A stretch of DNA of 64,000 nt from Aphanothece cf. minutissima CCALA 015 (GTDB lineage Bacteria; Cyanobacteriota; Cyanobacteriia; PCC-6307; Cyanobiaceae), in NCBI GenBank assembly GCA_003003925.1, contig PVWP01000006.1:177690-241689 (forward strand). The letters are read 5' to 3'. Below the pieces are notes generated by a model that was not told where the DNA came from, did not search any database, and was given only the letters and a program-made list of their open reading frames with translations. Both the position numbers and the translations under genes were made by a program. How positions within the stretch are numbered: the first letter of the stretch is position 1; each line of letters opens with the position of its first letter. Below, piece after piece: positions 1 through 12,675 of this stretch.

Positions 1-1
1 C

Positions 2-1735
2 CCCATCGCCCTGACGATCGGCGGCACGATCGTGTTCTCCACCTTCAACGCCCTCACCTTCACCCCGGTGGCCGCCAGCCGGCTGCTCCATGCCGATCGC
101 CGGGAGCCGGCCTGGCTGCTGCGCTGGATCGATCCGCCCCGCCGGGCCCTCGAGCGTCTGGAGCGCCCCTACGACCGACTGCTCAGCCGCGTTCTGGGCT
201 GGCGGCGTCGCGTGGTGGCCGGCCTGCTGGTCGGTCTGCTGCTGACGGGCCTGGCGTTCGAGCAGCGGCCCAAGGCCTTCATCCCCCAGGAGGACAGCGG
301 CCAGCTGCGGGGTGTGGTGCTGCTCCAGGACGGCATCGCCCTGCCCCGCACCCAGCAGGTGATGGAGCAGGTGCGGGAGGTGATGGACCAGGAGCCCCTG
401 ATCCGCTTCGCCAACTTCTATGCCGGCCGCTCCTTCGGCGACAGTTCCCCCAACAAGGGGATCTTCTTTCTGCGGCTCAAGCCGATCGAGGAGCGCCCCG
501 GGGCCGACCAGAGCGCCGCCGCGGTGGCCGAACGGCTGAACCGGCGCCTGCGCCAGAGGATCAGCGATGCCACGGTGATCGTCAGCGAATCCCCCACCGT
601 GCGGGGCTTCAGCAGTGAGAGCGGCCTGGAGTTCGACCTGCTCGACACCAGCGGCGGCCGCCTCAGCCTCGGCGAGTTCCAGCAGGAGGCGGAGGCCTTC
701 ATCGCCGCGGCCCGGCAGACGGGCGCCTTCGAGCAGGTGGGCACCCGCTTCAGTGCCGACGCCCCCCTGCTGCGGCTCATCCCCGACCGGCTGCGCATGG
801 CCTCGCTCCAGGTCGATCTCGATGAACTGGTGAGCGTGCTCGGGGCCAGCTTCGGCAGCGACTACGTCAACGACAGCTTCGAAGGCGACCAGGTGCGCAA
901 GGTGATCGTCCAGCTCGAGGGCGAGGCCCGGCGGGATGCCGATGACGTGCTGGCCCTGCAGGTGCGCAACCGCACCGGCCAGCTGATCCCCCTGGCCCAG
1001 ATCGTGCAGGTGGAAGCCGGCACCGGCCCCACGACGATCAACCACACCCGCCTGGTGCGCTCGATCAGCATCCGGGCCCAGCCGGGCCCGGGGGTGAGCA
1101 GCGGCCAGGCCATCGCCCTGCTGGAGCAGCTGCAGCGCGACCGGGCCAGCACGGCCACCGACCTGGAATGGGCGGGTCTGGCCAGGGAGGAGGCCAGGGC
1201 CGGAGGCGGCAATCTGCAGGTGTTCGCCCTGGCGGTGCTGGTGATGCTGCTGGTGCTGGCCGGCCTCTACGAGAACTTCGCCGATCCCTTCATCATCCTG
1301 GCGACGGTGCCGATGGGGGTGCTCGGCGGGGTGCTGGGTCTGGCCCTGCGGGGCCTGCCCCTGGACGTCTACGGCCAGATGGGCCTCCTGGTGCTGGTGG
1401 CCCTGGCGGCGAAGAACGCCATCCTGATCGTCGAATTCGCCAACCAGCGGCTGGCGGAGGGGATGCCCCTCGATGAGGCCGTCCACGGCGCCGCCGTCGC
1501 CCGTCTGCGGCCGATCCTGCTCACCGCCTTCTCCTCCCTGGCGGGCTTCCTGCCCCTGCTGTTCGCCACCGGCGCCGGGTCGGCCAGCCGCATCAGCATC
1601 GGCACAGTGGTGTTCTTCGGGCTGCTGGTGGCGACCGTCCTCACCCTGTTCCTGGTGCCCACCCTCTACCGGATCGTCAAGGGATGGGAGCTCAGTCTGG
1701 GCGGCGGCCATGGCCGCCAGGCCGAACAGGCCTAG
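2..1735 (+). CDS. RND-family efflux pump, inner-membrane transporter (C-terminal part)
   Basis: The open frame enters from the left edge and ends at a TAG; about 578 residues are visible, roughly the C-terminal half of a pump that is usually about 1,030 residues. The first residues read as a transmembrane helix end (FNALTFTPVAAS), typical of the middle of AcrB-type pumps. A periplasmic porter section follows, then a C-terminal block of five or so membrane helices containing ALAAKNAILIVEFANQ and LVPTLYRI, both hallmarks of the hydrophobe/amphiphile efflux (HAE1) group. Such pumps expel amphiphilic compounds using the proton gradient, with a periplasmic adaptor and an outer-membrane channel that are not visible here. 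The substrate cannot be inferred. The stop overlaps the convergent TraB-family gene by 4 bases. Confidence 0.93.
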   Translation, partial: PIALTIGGTIVFSTFNALTFTPVAASRLLHADRREPAWLLRWIDPPRRALERLERPYDRLLSRVLGWRRRVVAGLLVGLLLTGLAFEQRPKAFIPQEDSGQLRGVVLLQDGIALPRTQQVMEQVREVMDQEPLIRFANFYAGRSFGDSSPNKGIFFLRLKPIEERPGADQSAAAVAERLNRRLRQRISDATVIVSESPTVRGFSSESGLEFDLLDTSGGRLSLGEFQQEAEAFIAAARQTGAFEQVGTRFSADAPLLRLIPDRLRMASLQVDLDELVSVLGASFGSDYVNDSFEGDQVRKVIVQLEGEARRDADDVLALQVRNRTGQLIPLAQIVQVEAGTGPTTINHTRLVRSISIRAQPGPGVSSGQAIALLEQLQRDRASTATDLEWAGLAREEARAGGGNLQVFALAVLVMLLVLAGLYENFADPFIILATVPMGVLGGVLGLALRGLPLDVYGQMGLLVLVALAAKNAILIVEFANQRLAEGMPLDEAVHGAAVARLRPILLTAFSSLAGFLPLLFATGAGSASRISIGTVVFFGLLVATVLTLFLVPTLYRIVKGWELSLGGGHGRQAEQA

Positions 1736-2727
1736 GGCTCCGGTCGCCACCCCCCGTCCACGAAGCGCTCCGGCTTCAGCCCCTGCTGCCGCAGCAGGGC
1801 GATCAGCCCCCGGTCCCCCAGCAGGTGCATCAGCCCCAGCACCACCAGGGTGTCGTCGGGGCGCCGCAGGAACCCCCGCACCGGAGCCACCCAGGCCATG
1901 TTGCGCCGGACCACCAGCCGCTCGAGGAGATCGGGACGCTGGCGGTAGTCGTCGAGCAGCAGGGCCTCGAGACGGGGCAGGTCACCGGCCCGCCAGGCCC
2001 CCTCGAGGGCGTCCAGCCGGGGGCCGAGGCCGTCCAGCTCCTTCAGGGTCACCTCCAGCAGTTGCACCTGGTCGGTCCGGGGCAGCCCGTCGAACAGCTC
2101 GAACTGCTCGGCCGGGGTCTCCAGGCCGTCGATGGGCTTGCGGTCGGCGGCGGCCCTGGCCTGGAGCTGGCCCTCCACCCCGCTGCCGGGGCTGTAGCCC
2201 TGCTGCAGGAACGCAGCGGAGGCGAGCAGCAGGGCCAGGGCCCAGGGCTCGAAACGATCGATCGCCGCCTCGGGCAGGCCCAGGCCCGCCAGGCGCGGCT
2301 GCAGGGTCCGCCAGGTGGCCGGCGGCAGGCCATCGCGCAGGGAGCGGCCGTCGGGATCAATGGCCCGCGCCACCAGCTCACCGGCCAGGGCCGCCGGGCT
2401 GAGGGCGTCCATGTCGAGCTCCATGGCCAGCCGCTCCGCCTCCCCGTAGGCCAGGCCGTAGGACGCAGGGAGCCCGGCCCGGTCGCGGCGCAGCTGGTGC
2501 AGGGAGCCGGCGATGAAGACGGTGCCGGCGCCGTCCCGCAGCCTCCAGAGGGTGCCGACCTCCGCCGCCCCCTCTGGCATGGCCGCCCCCGCTGGCATGG
2601 CCGCCCCCTCTGGCATGGCCGCCAACCCGGGAACGGCAGCCAGGATGAGGGCCGCCAGGGCCAGGGCACGACGCCGCACCGACCGGAGCCTCGACGGGCG
2701 CAGGGGAGGCGGCATCGGTGGCGGCAT
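1732..2727 (-). CDS. TraB/GumN family protein with signal peptide
   Basis: A 331-residue protein of the TraB/GumN family (PF01963). Family features seen are GSLHQLRRD near the mature N terminus, the central GLETPAEQFELF segment and the C-terminal VVLGLMHLLGDRGL block. Some family members are thought to be metal-dependent peptidases, but the reaction here is unknown. The chosen ATG gives a proline/arginine-rich leader and then a clear signal peptide (LALAALILAAVPGLAA), so the protein is probably exported. An in-frame ATG at 2781 would add 18 unremarkable residues and leave only 27 bases to the divergent ATPase gene. Just after the signal peptide lie three near-identical six-residue units (MPEGAA, MPAGAA, MPEGAA). 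Confidence 0.8.
   Translation of the reverse strand: MPPPMPPPLRPSRLRSVRRRALALAALILAAVPGLAAMPEGAAMPAGAAMPEGAAEVGTLWRLRDGAGTVFIAGSLHQLRRDRAGLPASYGLAYGEAERLAMELDMDALSPAALAGELVARAIDPDGRSLRDGLPPATWRTLQPRLAGLGLPEAAIDRFEPWALALLLASAAFLQQGYSPGSGVEGQLQARAAADRKPIDGLETPAEQFELFDGLPRTDQVQLLEVTLKELDGLGPRLDALEGAWRAGDLPRLEALLLDDYRQRPDLLERLVVRRNMAWVAPVRGFLRRPDDTLVVLGLMHLLGDRGLIALLRQQGLKPERFVDGGWRPEP
2564..2617 (-). repeat. Triplicated 18-bp in-frame repeat in the TraB-like gene
   Basis: Three tandem copies of an 18-base unit (2564-2581, 2582-2599, 2600-2617) differ at one position in the middle copy. They encode MPEGAA/MPAGAA/MPEGAA directly after the predicted signal peptide. Being in frame, copy number can change without breaking the gene. 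Confidence 0.85.
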
Positions 2728-2808
2728 CCACGGAGCCTTTGACGCTAGCGACGCCGCTTCGGCCGACCCCGGGCTGGCCATGCTGAAGGTGGCCCCCGCT
2801 TCCGGTCC

Positions 2809-5664
2809 GTGCTGCTCGCCGCCTCCCAGCCGATCTGGTCCCTGCCGCTGGAAGGCGTCCACCAGGCCCTGCAGACCACACCGGAGGGCCTCGGCAGCGC
2901 AGAGGCCGAACGGCGCCTGGCCCATTTCGGCCCCAACCGCCTCCCGCCCGCCAGGCGCCGGCCCCTGGCCCTGCGCTTCCTGGACCAGATGGTCCACTTC
3001 ATGGCCCTGCTGCTGTGGATCGCTGGAGGCCTGGCCTTCGCCGCCGGCACCCCCCAGCTGGGCTGGGCCATCTGGGCGGTGGTGCTGATCAACGGCGTCT
3101 TCTCCTTCTGGCAGGAGTTCCAGGCGGAGCGCACCCTGGCGGCGCTCACCCGCGCCCTGCCCAGCCAGGTGCAGGTGTGGCGCGACGGGCAGCTGGGCTT
3201 TCTGGCGGCGGAGGCGCTGGTGGCGGGAGACCGTGTCCGGCTCGAGGAGGGGGATCGGGTACCGGCCGACTGTCGGCTGAGCGAGGCCCATGGGCTCTAT
3301 CTGGATCTGTCGGTGCTCACCGGCGAATCCCTGCCGGTGGCGCGCCGGAGCGGGGCCATCGAAGGCAGCCAGCGGCAGGCGAAGGTCAGCACCGGTGAGC
3401 AGGCCAACCTGGTGATGGCCGGCAGCACCGTGGCCTCGGGACGGGGGGAGGCGTTCGTCTATGCCACGGGCGCTGAGACGGAATTCGGGCAGGTGGCCCG
3501 GCTGGCGGCCGGCACCACGCGCGGCGCCAGCACCCTGGAGCTGCAGGTGAGCCGGATCGTGCAGACGATCTGCACCATCGCCGTGACCATGGGGGTGGTC
3601 GCGTTCGGCCTCAGCGTCCTCCTCGTCGGGATGGCCCCGCTGGAGAGCGTGGTGTTCGCCACGGGGATCATCGTGGCCAACGTGCCCGAAGGGCTGCTGC
3701 CCACCGTCACCCTGGCCCTGGCCATGGCGGTGCAGCGCATGGCGAGCCGCCAGGCCCTGGTTCGCCGCCTCTCGGCGGTGGAGGCCCTCGGCTCGGTGAG
3801 TGTGATCTGCTCCGACAAGACGGGCACGCTCACCGGCAACCGCATGGCGGTGGAGAGCACCTGGCTGCCGTTGCCCGCCGGGGGGCTGGAGCGGCTGCTG
3901 TTGCGCGCCGCCTCCCTGTGCTCCAACGCCCGCCTCGAGGTGGCGGTGGCTGGGGCTGGTGGCGCCGCCCAGCCGCGGCTGGGGGTGGGGGATCCCACCG
4001 AAACAGCGATGCTGGTGGCCGCCGCGGAAGCCGGGCTGATGCCGGAGGCGCTGCCGGACCGGCATCCACGGCGCCGGGAGATTCCCTTCGATTCCCTGCG
4101 CCGCCGCATGACCGTGCTGGTGGACTGGAGCGACCATGCCGACGATCTGCCGATCGTCACGGGGGGGGTCCTGTTGATCACCAAGGGGGCCCCCCTGGAA
4201 GTGCTGGCGCACTGCACCAGCTGGCTGTCCTCAAGTGGCGACGCCCCCTTGCCCGCCGAGCTGCGCCAGCAGGTGGTGGCCGCCAACGATGGGCTGGCCG
4301 CCAGGGGCTTCCGCGTCATCGCCGTGGCGCTCCGCCGCGGCGACGGGGCCTGCGGCGACGCTCCGGCGGAGGCCCTGGAGAGCGGCCAGATGTTCCTCGG
4401 CCTGCTGGGTCTCTACGACCCACCGCGGCCGGAGGTGCCCGAGGCGATCCGCCGGTGCCGCGAAGCCGGCATCAAGGTGACGATGGTCACCGGCGACTAC
4501 GGCCTCACGGCCCAGGCGATCGCCCAGCAGATCGGTCTGCTCGATCCCCCCGGGTCCCCGGGCCGGTCGACGGCGCAGCAGCAGGCGAGCGCCGACCCGG
4601 TGCGGGTGATCGAGGGCTCCACCCTGGCCCAGATCAGCGACGTGCAGCTGCGCCAGCTGCTCAAGTACCGCCGCCGGCTGGTGTTCGCCCGCATGGCACC
4701 GGAGCAGAAACTGCGGCTGGTGCAGGCCTACCGCGCCCTCGGCGAGGTGGTGGCCGTCACCGGCGATGGCGTCAACGACGCGCCGGCCCTGCGCGCCGCC
4801 GATGTGGGGCTGGCGATGGGGATCAGCGGCACGGATGTGGCCCGTGAAGCCGCCGACATCGTCCTGCTCGACGACAACTTCGCCACGATCGTGGAGGCTG
4901 TCCGCTACGGCCGGTCGGTGGTGACCAACATCGGCCGCTTCATCACCTACGTGCTGGCCTCGAACGTGCCGGAGGTGCTGCCCTTCCTGGCGATGGTGAT
5001 CGCCGGCATTCCCGCCGCCCTGACGGTGCTGCAGATCCTGGCCGTCGACCTGGGCACCGACCTGTTGCCGGCCCTGGGCCTGGGGGCCGATCCACCCGAG
5101 GCGGGGGTGATGCGCCTGCCCCCGCGCCCCAGGGGCCTGCCCCTGCTCAACCGGGCCGTGATGGTGCGCGCCTATCTGGTGCTGGGGCTGGTGGAGGGCC
5201 TGGTGGCCATGGCGGGCTATCTGCTGACCTGGCAGGCCAACGGCGTGGGCTGGAGCCAGCTGCGGCTCCTGGCCCCCCAGCTGCTGCACCACACGGCCGA
5301 CGCCGGCGTGGTGGCGATCCAGCAGCAGGCCACCACCGTCACCTTCTGTCTGATCGTGGCCGGCCAGATGGGCACCCTGCTGGCCTGCCGCAGCGAACGT
5401 CGTCCCGCCTGGGCCATGCTCGCCATCCCCAATCCGATGCTCTGGCTGGGGCTGATCAGCGAGCCGCTGCTGGCCAGTGCCCTGGTGCTGCTGGCTCCGG
5501 TGGCGGCGGTGTTCGGGATGCGACCCTTCCCGATGGCCTGGCTGGGGCCGATGGCCCTGGCTCCGCTGCTGGTGATCCTGGTGGATGCCCTCGACAAACG
5601 CTGGCGGCAGGCTGGGCAGGCGCCGCGAGGCTTCAGCAGATCCGTGGCAGCAGTTCCCCGCTGA
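2809..5664 (+). CDS. Cation-transporting P-type ATPase (type II, IIC-like)
   Basis: A 951-residue P-type ATPase starting at GTG. Visible in order: N-terminal cation-ATPase domain, membrane helices 1-2 (about 65-105), actuator domain with LTGES (about 170), PEGLLPTVTLALAMAVQRMA in helix 4 (about 297), the phosphorylation motif CSDKTGTLTGNR (Asp near 336), the hinge TGDGVNDAPALR (near 650) and a C-terminal bundle of about six helices. The PEGLL and KTGTLTGNRM segments resemble Na+/K+- and H+/K+-type pumps more than heavy-metal CPx pumps, and no metal-binding N-terminal CxxC is present. The ion cannot be fixed from sequence; Na+, Ca2+ or a polyamine-like cation are possible. Its 3' end overlaps hypE by 32 bases, tail to tail. 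Confidence 0.92.
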   Translation: MLLAASQPIWSLPLEGVHQALQTTPEGLGSAEAERRLAHFGPNRLPPARRRPLALRFLDQMVHFMALLLWIAGGLAFAAGTPQLGWAIWAVVLINGVFSFWQEFQAERTLAALTRALPSQVQVWRDGQLGFLAAEALVAGDRVRLEEGDRVPADCRLSEAHGLYLDLSVLTGESLPVARRSGAIEGSQRQAKVSTGEQANLVMAGSTVASGRGEAFVYATGAETEFGQVARLAAGTTRGASTLELQVSRIVQTICTIAVTMGVVAFGLSVLLVGMAPLESVVFATGIIVANVPEGLLPTVTLALAMAVQRMASRQALVRRLSAVEALGSVSVICSDKTGTLTGNRMAVESTWLPLPAGGLERLLLRAASLCSNARLEVAVAGAGGAAQPRLGVGDPTETAMLVAAAEAGLMPEALPDRHPRRREIPFDSLRRRMTVLVDWSDHADDLPIVTGGVLLITKGAPLEVLAHCTSWLSSSGDAPLPAELRQQVVAANDGLAARGFRVIAVALRRGDGACGDAPAEALESGQMFLGLLGLYDPPRPEVPEAIRRCREAGIKVTMVTGDYGLTAQAIAQQIGLLDPPGSPGRSTAQQQASADPVRVIEGSTLAQISDVQLRQLLKYRRRLVFARMAPEQKLRLVQAYRALGEVVAVTGDGVNDAPALRAADVGLAMGISGTDVAREAADIVLLDDNFATIVEAVRYGRSVVTNIGRFITYVLASNVPEVLPFLAMVIAGIPAALTVLQILAVDLGTDLLPALGLGADPPEAGVMRLPPRPRGLPLLNRAVMVRAYLVLGLVEGLVAMAGYLLTWQANGVGWSQLRLLAPQLLHHTADAGVVAIQQQATTVTFCLIVAGQMGTLLACRSERRPAWAMLAIPNPMLWLGLISEPLLASALVLLAPVAAVFGMRPFPMAWLGPMALAPLLVILVDALDKRWRQAGQAPRGFSRSVAAVPR

Positions 5665-6664
5665 GGGGCACCAGCACCCGCTCGCTGCCGTAGGGGGTCC
5701 GCAGCAGGACCCGGCCCCGGCGGCCGCCGGCTCCGGGTCCTGCCGCCGCCACCCGGCCGATCCAGGCCCCGCCGGCCGGCGCCAGCACCTCCAGGGCCCG
5801 CTGCCGATCGGCCTCGGGCACCACCGCCAGGAAGCGGCCCTCGTTGGCCAGGTGCAGCGGGTCGAAGCCCAGCAGCTCACAGGTGCGCCGCACCGGCTCC
5901 GCCACTGGGATGCGCTCCTCCTCGATCTGCAGCTCCAGGCCGTTGGGGGCCGCCAGTTCCTGCAGGGCGCTGGCCAGGCCGCCGCGGGTGAGGTCCCGCA
6001 GGCAGTGGAGCCGCACCCCCGCTCCCAGCAGGGCCTCCACCGCGGGCCACAGGGGCATGCAGTCCGTGGCCAGGGGGGGCTGCAGGTCCAGGCCATGGCG
6101 GGCGGCCAGGATCGCCACCCCGTGGCGGCCCAGATCCCCGCTCACCAGCAGCTGGTCACCGGGGGTGATCGCCAGCGGATCGATCGGCGCGTCCACCTGC
6201 AGCAGGCCGATGCCGCTGGTGTTGAGGAAGGCCCCATCCCCCTTGCCCCGCTCCACCACCTTGGTGTCGCCGGTGACGATGGTCACCCCGCAACGCCGGG
6301 ACGCCTCCACAATCGAGGAAACGATCCGGCGCAGCAACGCCAGCTCCAGCCCCTCCTCGAGGATCAGGCCCAGGCTCAGCACCAAAGGCTTCGCGCCTGC
6401 CATCGCCAGGTCGTTGGCGGTGCCCGTCACCGCCAGGCTGCCGATGTCGCCCCCCTCGAACTCCAGGGGTTGCACCACGTAGCTGTCGGTGGTGAAGGCG
6501 AGCCGGCCGTGGGGCAGGGACAGGCGGGCGGCATCGTGCAGCACCTGGTCGGGGTCGGCGTAGAGGCGGCACAGTTCGGCGTCGATCAGCTGCTGCATCA
6601 GGGTGCCGCCGCCGCCGTGGGCCAGCTGGATGCGGGGGGTGGCGGGCGGGGCCGGCTCAGCCAC
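5633..6664 (-). CDS. hypE: Hydrogenase expression/formation protein HypE
   Basis: A 343-residue HypE. It dehydrates S-carbamoyl on its C-terminal cysteine to thiocyanate, the source of the CN ligands of NiFe hydrogenase, using ATP and carbamoyl supplied by HypF. The sequence has the nucleotide-binding N-terminal part ([12 protein letters not shown], then [12 protein letters not shown] and [11 protein letters not shown]), the VTGDTKVVE segment and [10 protein letters not shown], and it ends in the diagnostic PRIC with the acceptor cysteine last. The GTG start lies across the hypD stop (8-base overlap), so translation is probably coupled. It is the last gene of the minus-strand hyp operon. Confidence 0.96.
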   Translation of the reverse strand: MAEPAPPATPRIQLAHGGGGTLMQQLIDAELCRLYADPDQVLHDAARLSLPHGRLAFTTDSYVVQPLEFEGGDIGSLAVTGTANDLAMAGAKPLVLSLGLILEEGLELALLRRIVSSIVEASRRCGVTIVTGDTKVVERGKGDGAFLNTSGIGLLQVDAPIDPLAITPGDQLLVSGDLGRHGVAILAARHGLDLQPPLATDCMPLWPAVEALLGAGVRLHCLRDLTRGGLASALQELAAPNGLELQIEEERIPVAEPVRRTCELLGFDPLHLANEGRFLAVVPEADRQRALEVLAPAGGAWIGRVAAAGPGAGGRRGRVLLRTPYGSERVLVPLSGELLPRIC

Positions 6665-7793
6665 GGTGGCCGTAGCGGTGGTAGGCCGCGCAGGCCCCCT
6701 CCGAGGACACCATCGGCGCCCCCAGGGGATGTTCCGGCGTGCAGGTGGTCCCGAAGGCCGGGCAGTCCATGGGCCGGGCGCGCCCCTGCAGGATGCGGCC
6801 GCTGATGCAGACCCCCTCGGCCCCCACCGCGGCCCCCGGCTCCACGCCGGCCTCGGGCCCACCGGGCAGATCGGCGAAACGGGCCCCGGCCTCCAGGCCG
6901 CGGAAGGGCGCCCTCAGCCCCAGGCCGCCTCCCGGGATCACGCCGAAGCCCCGCCAGTTCCGGTCCACCGGCTCAAACACCGAACCCAGCAGGGCCCGGG
7001 CGGCCGGATTGCCCTGCTGGCGCACCACCCGGCCGTAGGCATTGGCCACCCGGGCTTCGCCGCGCTCCAGCTGGCGCACGCAGGCCACCAGCCCCCGCAT
7101 CAGATCCAGGGGCTCGAAGCCGCTCACCACCACCGGCACCCGGTGCCGATCCGCCAGGTCCTCCAGTTCCGCGGTGCCCATTACGGCGCAGACGTGCCCC
7201 GCTGCCAGGAAGCCCTGCACCTGGTTGCCCTCGGCCGTGAGGATCGCCGCCATGGCGGGGGGCACCCGCACGTGGGCCGCCAGCAGGGAAAGGTTGGCCG
7301 CCCCGGCGGCCGTCGCCTGGCGCACCAGCAGGGCCGTGGCCGGGGCCGTGGTCTCGAACCCCACCGCCAGGAACACCACCTGGCGTTCCGGATGGCGCCG
7401 GGCCAGGGCCAGGGCCTCCAACGGGGAGGTGAGCAGGCGCACGTCGCCCCCTTCGGCCCGCACCCCCAGCAGATCCCCCGGCCCGCCGTCGGCGGCGCTG
7501 CCCGGCACCCGCAGCATGTCGCCGTAGGAGCACAGGATCACCTCGGGCCGGCGGGCCAGGGCCCGGGCGGCATCGATCGTGGCGGCCGGCGTCACACAGA
7601 CCGGGCAACCGGGGCCGTGGATCAGCCGCAACCCGGGCGGCAGCAACTGGTCGAGCCCCCAGCGCACGATGGCGTGGGTCTGGCCGCCGCACACCTCCAT
7701 CAGGGTCCAGGGGCGGGTGGTGATCGCGGCCAGCTCGGCCGCCAGCTCCCGCACGGCGGCCACCTCCGCCGTCACCGCCAGCGGCGCACTCAC
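6657..7793 (-). CDS. hypD: Hydrogenase formation protein HypD
   Basis: A 378-residue HypD, the Fe-S scaffold on which, with HypC, the Fe(CN)2CO group is assembled. Seen are [11 protein letters not shown], the GPGCPVC catalytic cysteine pair, [13 protein letters not shown], and a C-terminal cysteine cluster (CISGRILQG...[16 protein letters not shown]...SSEGACAAY) that ligates the [4Fe-4S] cluster. Length is normal for the family. The GTG start overlaps the stop of the preceding DHOD-like gene in a GTGA junction, and the 3' end overlaps hypE. Confidence 0.96.
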   Translation of the reverse strand: MSAPLAVTAEVAAVRELAAELAAITTRPWTLMEVCGGQTHAIVRWGLDQLLPPGLRLIHGPGCPVCVTPAATIDAARALARRPEVILCSYGDMLRVPGSAADGGPGDLLGVRAEGGDVRLLTSPLEALALARRHPERQVVFLAVGFETTAPATALLVRQATAAGAANLSLLAAHVRVPPAMAAILTAEGNQVQGFLAAGHVCAVMGTAELEDLADRHRVPVVVSGFEPLDLMRGLVACVRQLERGEARVANAYGRVVRQQGNPAARALLGSVFEPVDRNWRGFGVIPGGGLGLRAPFRGLEAGARFADLPGGPEAGVEPGAAVGAEGVCISGRILQGRARPMDCPAFGTTCTPEHPLGAPMVSSEGACAAYHRYGHRG

Positions 7794-8820
7794 CAGGGAC
7801 CCGGTGCCGCCGCGGCATCGGCGGGCAGGAAGGTCTGGACGGCGCGCATGTACTGGGAGCGCTCGTACTCGCTCGGATCGGGGCAGCGCTGCTGGCTCAT
7901 GCAGCCGATCAGCTCCCGGGCCGTGGCGTGCTCGTGCTCCAGCAGCCACTGGCCCAGCTCCTCCTCCAGCCCCGCCAGCCGGCCGGGGCCATGGCGCAGC
8001 AGGGCGGCCACCACCTGGGTGATGGCGGCGCCGGCCATCAGCAGCCGCACCACGTCGGTGCCGCGGTGCACACCACCGGTGGCCGCCAGATCCACCGGGT
8101 GGCGGCCGTGCAGCAGGGCGATCCAGCGCAGGGGCAGCCGCAGGTCGTGGGGGGTGGACAGCAGCAGGTTGGGCCGCACCTCCAGTTCCTCGATGTCGAT
8201 GTCGGGCTGGTAGAAGCGGTTGAACAACACCAGGCCATCGGCACCGGCGGCGGCCAGCCGCTTGGCCATGGCCCCGAAGTTGGTGAAGAAGGGGCTGAGC
8301 TTCACCGCCAGGGGCAGGGTCACCTCGGCGCGCACCTCGGCGACGATCTCCAGCACCTGGTTCTCGATCGCCGCGCTGGAGAGATCCGGATCGGTGGGGA
8401 CGGCATAGATGTTCAGCTCCAGGGCGCTGGCGCCCGCCGACTCCATGCGCCGCGCCACCTGCACCCACTGGCCGGGGTGGGCGCCGTTGAGGCTGGCGAT
8501 CACCGGCACCGACAGGCGGGAACGGGCCTGCTCCAGGTGGCGCAGGTAGAGGTCGTGGCCCACGTGGAAGATCGAGGGCTCAGGGAAGTAGCTGAGCGCC
8601 TCGCCGTAGCTGTCGGCGCCCTGCAGGGTCACCCGGTGCAGCTCCAGCTGGTCGCGCTCGATCTGCTCCTCGAACAGCGAATGCAGCACCACGGCGGCGG
8701 CGCCGGCCTCCTCCAGCCGCAGCAGCTGGTCGATGTCCTCGCTCAGGGGGGCTGCTGCCCCCACCACCAGGGGGCTGCGCAGCTCCAGACCCAGGTAGGT
8801 GACGGACAGATCGGGGCGGG

Positions 8821-8824
<4 letters not shown>
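7790..8824 (-). CDS. Dihydroorotate dehydrogenase-like flavoprotein
   Basis: A 344-residue protein of the dihydroorotate dehydrogenase fold (PF01180). It starts [18 protein letters not shown], has the NLSPFF-like stretch [11 protein letters not shown], and carries the C-terminal FMN phosphate-binding region around [21 protein letters not shown]. It lies between nifJ (ATGA overlap) and hypD (GTGA overlap) rather than among pyrimidine genes. Members of this divergent subgroup are annotated only as DHOD-like, and the substrate is uncertain. The C-terminal tail carries cysteines ([16 protein letters not shown]). Given the neighbours, a flavin oxidoreductase role in fermentative or ferredoxin-linked metabolism is an inference; pyrimidine synthesis is the main alternative. 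Confidence 0.88.
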
Positions 8825-12419
<3,595 letters not shown>

Positions 12420-12423
<4 letters not shown>

Positions 12424-12668
12424 GCGGGGTCGTCCTCAACGAGGCTGAGGGCCAGGCCCACGTGCACCAGCACCCGATCGCCCACGGCCGCCTCAGGCAG
12501 GCAGGCCAGGCTCACCTGCTGGCGCACGCCTCCGAAATCCACCTCGGCCATGCGCCAGAGGCCGTCATCGTCTGCGGCGGCAACGGCTTTGGGCCCCGCC
12601 GGTCCGGAATCGCCCGCCGGCGGCTGGATCCGGATCGAGAGGATGCGAGCGGGCACGGCCAGGCACAT
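12420..12668 (-). CDS. hypC: Hydrogenase assembly chaperone HypC
   Basis: A small chaperone of 82 residues with the canonical start MCLAVPARI. Cys2 binds the iron centre and the hydrogenase large subunit. The later segment VDFGGVRQQVSLACLPEAAVGDRVLVHVG is the usual HypC beta-barrel ending in a leucine-rich tail. It works with HypD as the carrier of the Fe(CN)2CO unit. Seven bases separate it from hypF upstream, and its stop overlaps the nifJ start (ATGA). Confidence 0.95.
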
Positions 12669-12675
12669 GGGCGGA

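Noticed and set aside
4231-6096. A 621-codon minus-strand frame opposite the P-type ATPase
   Set aside because: Antisense shadow: mostly histidine/glutamine/glycine-rich sequence over the ATPase; only the HypE part in another frame is real.
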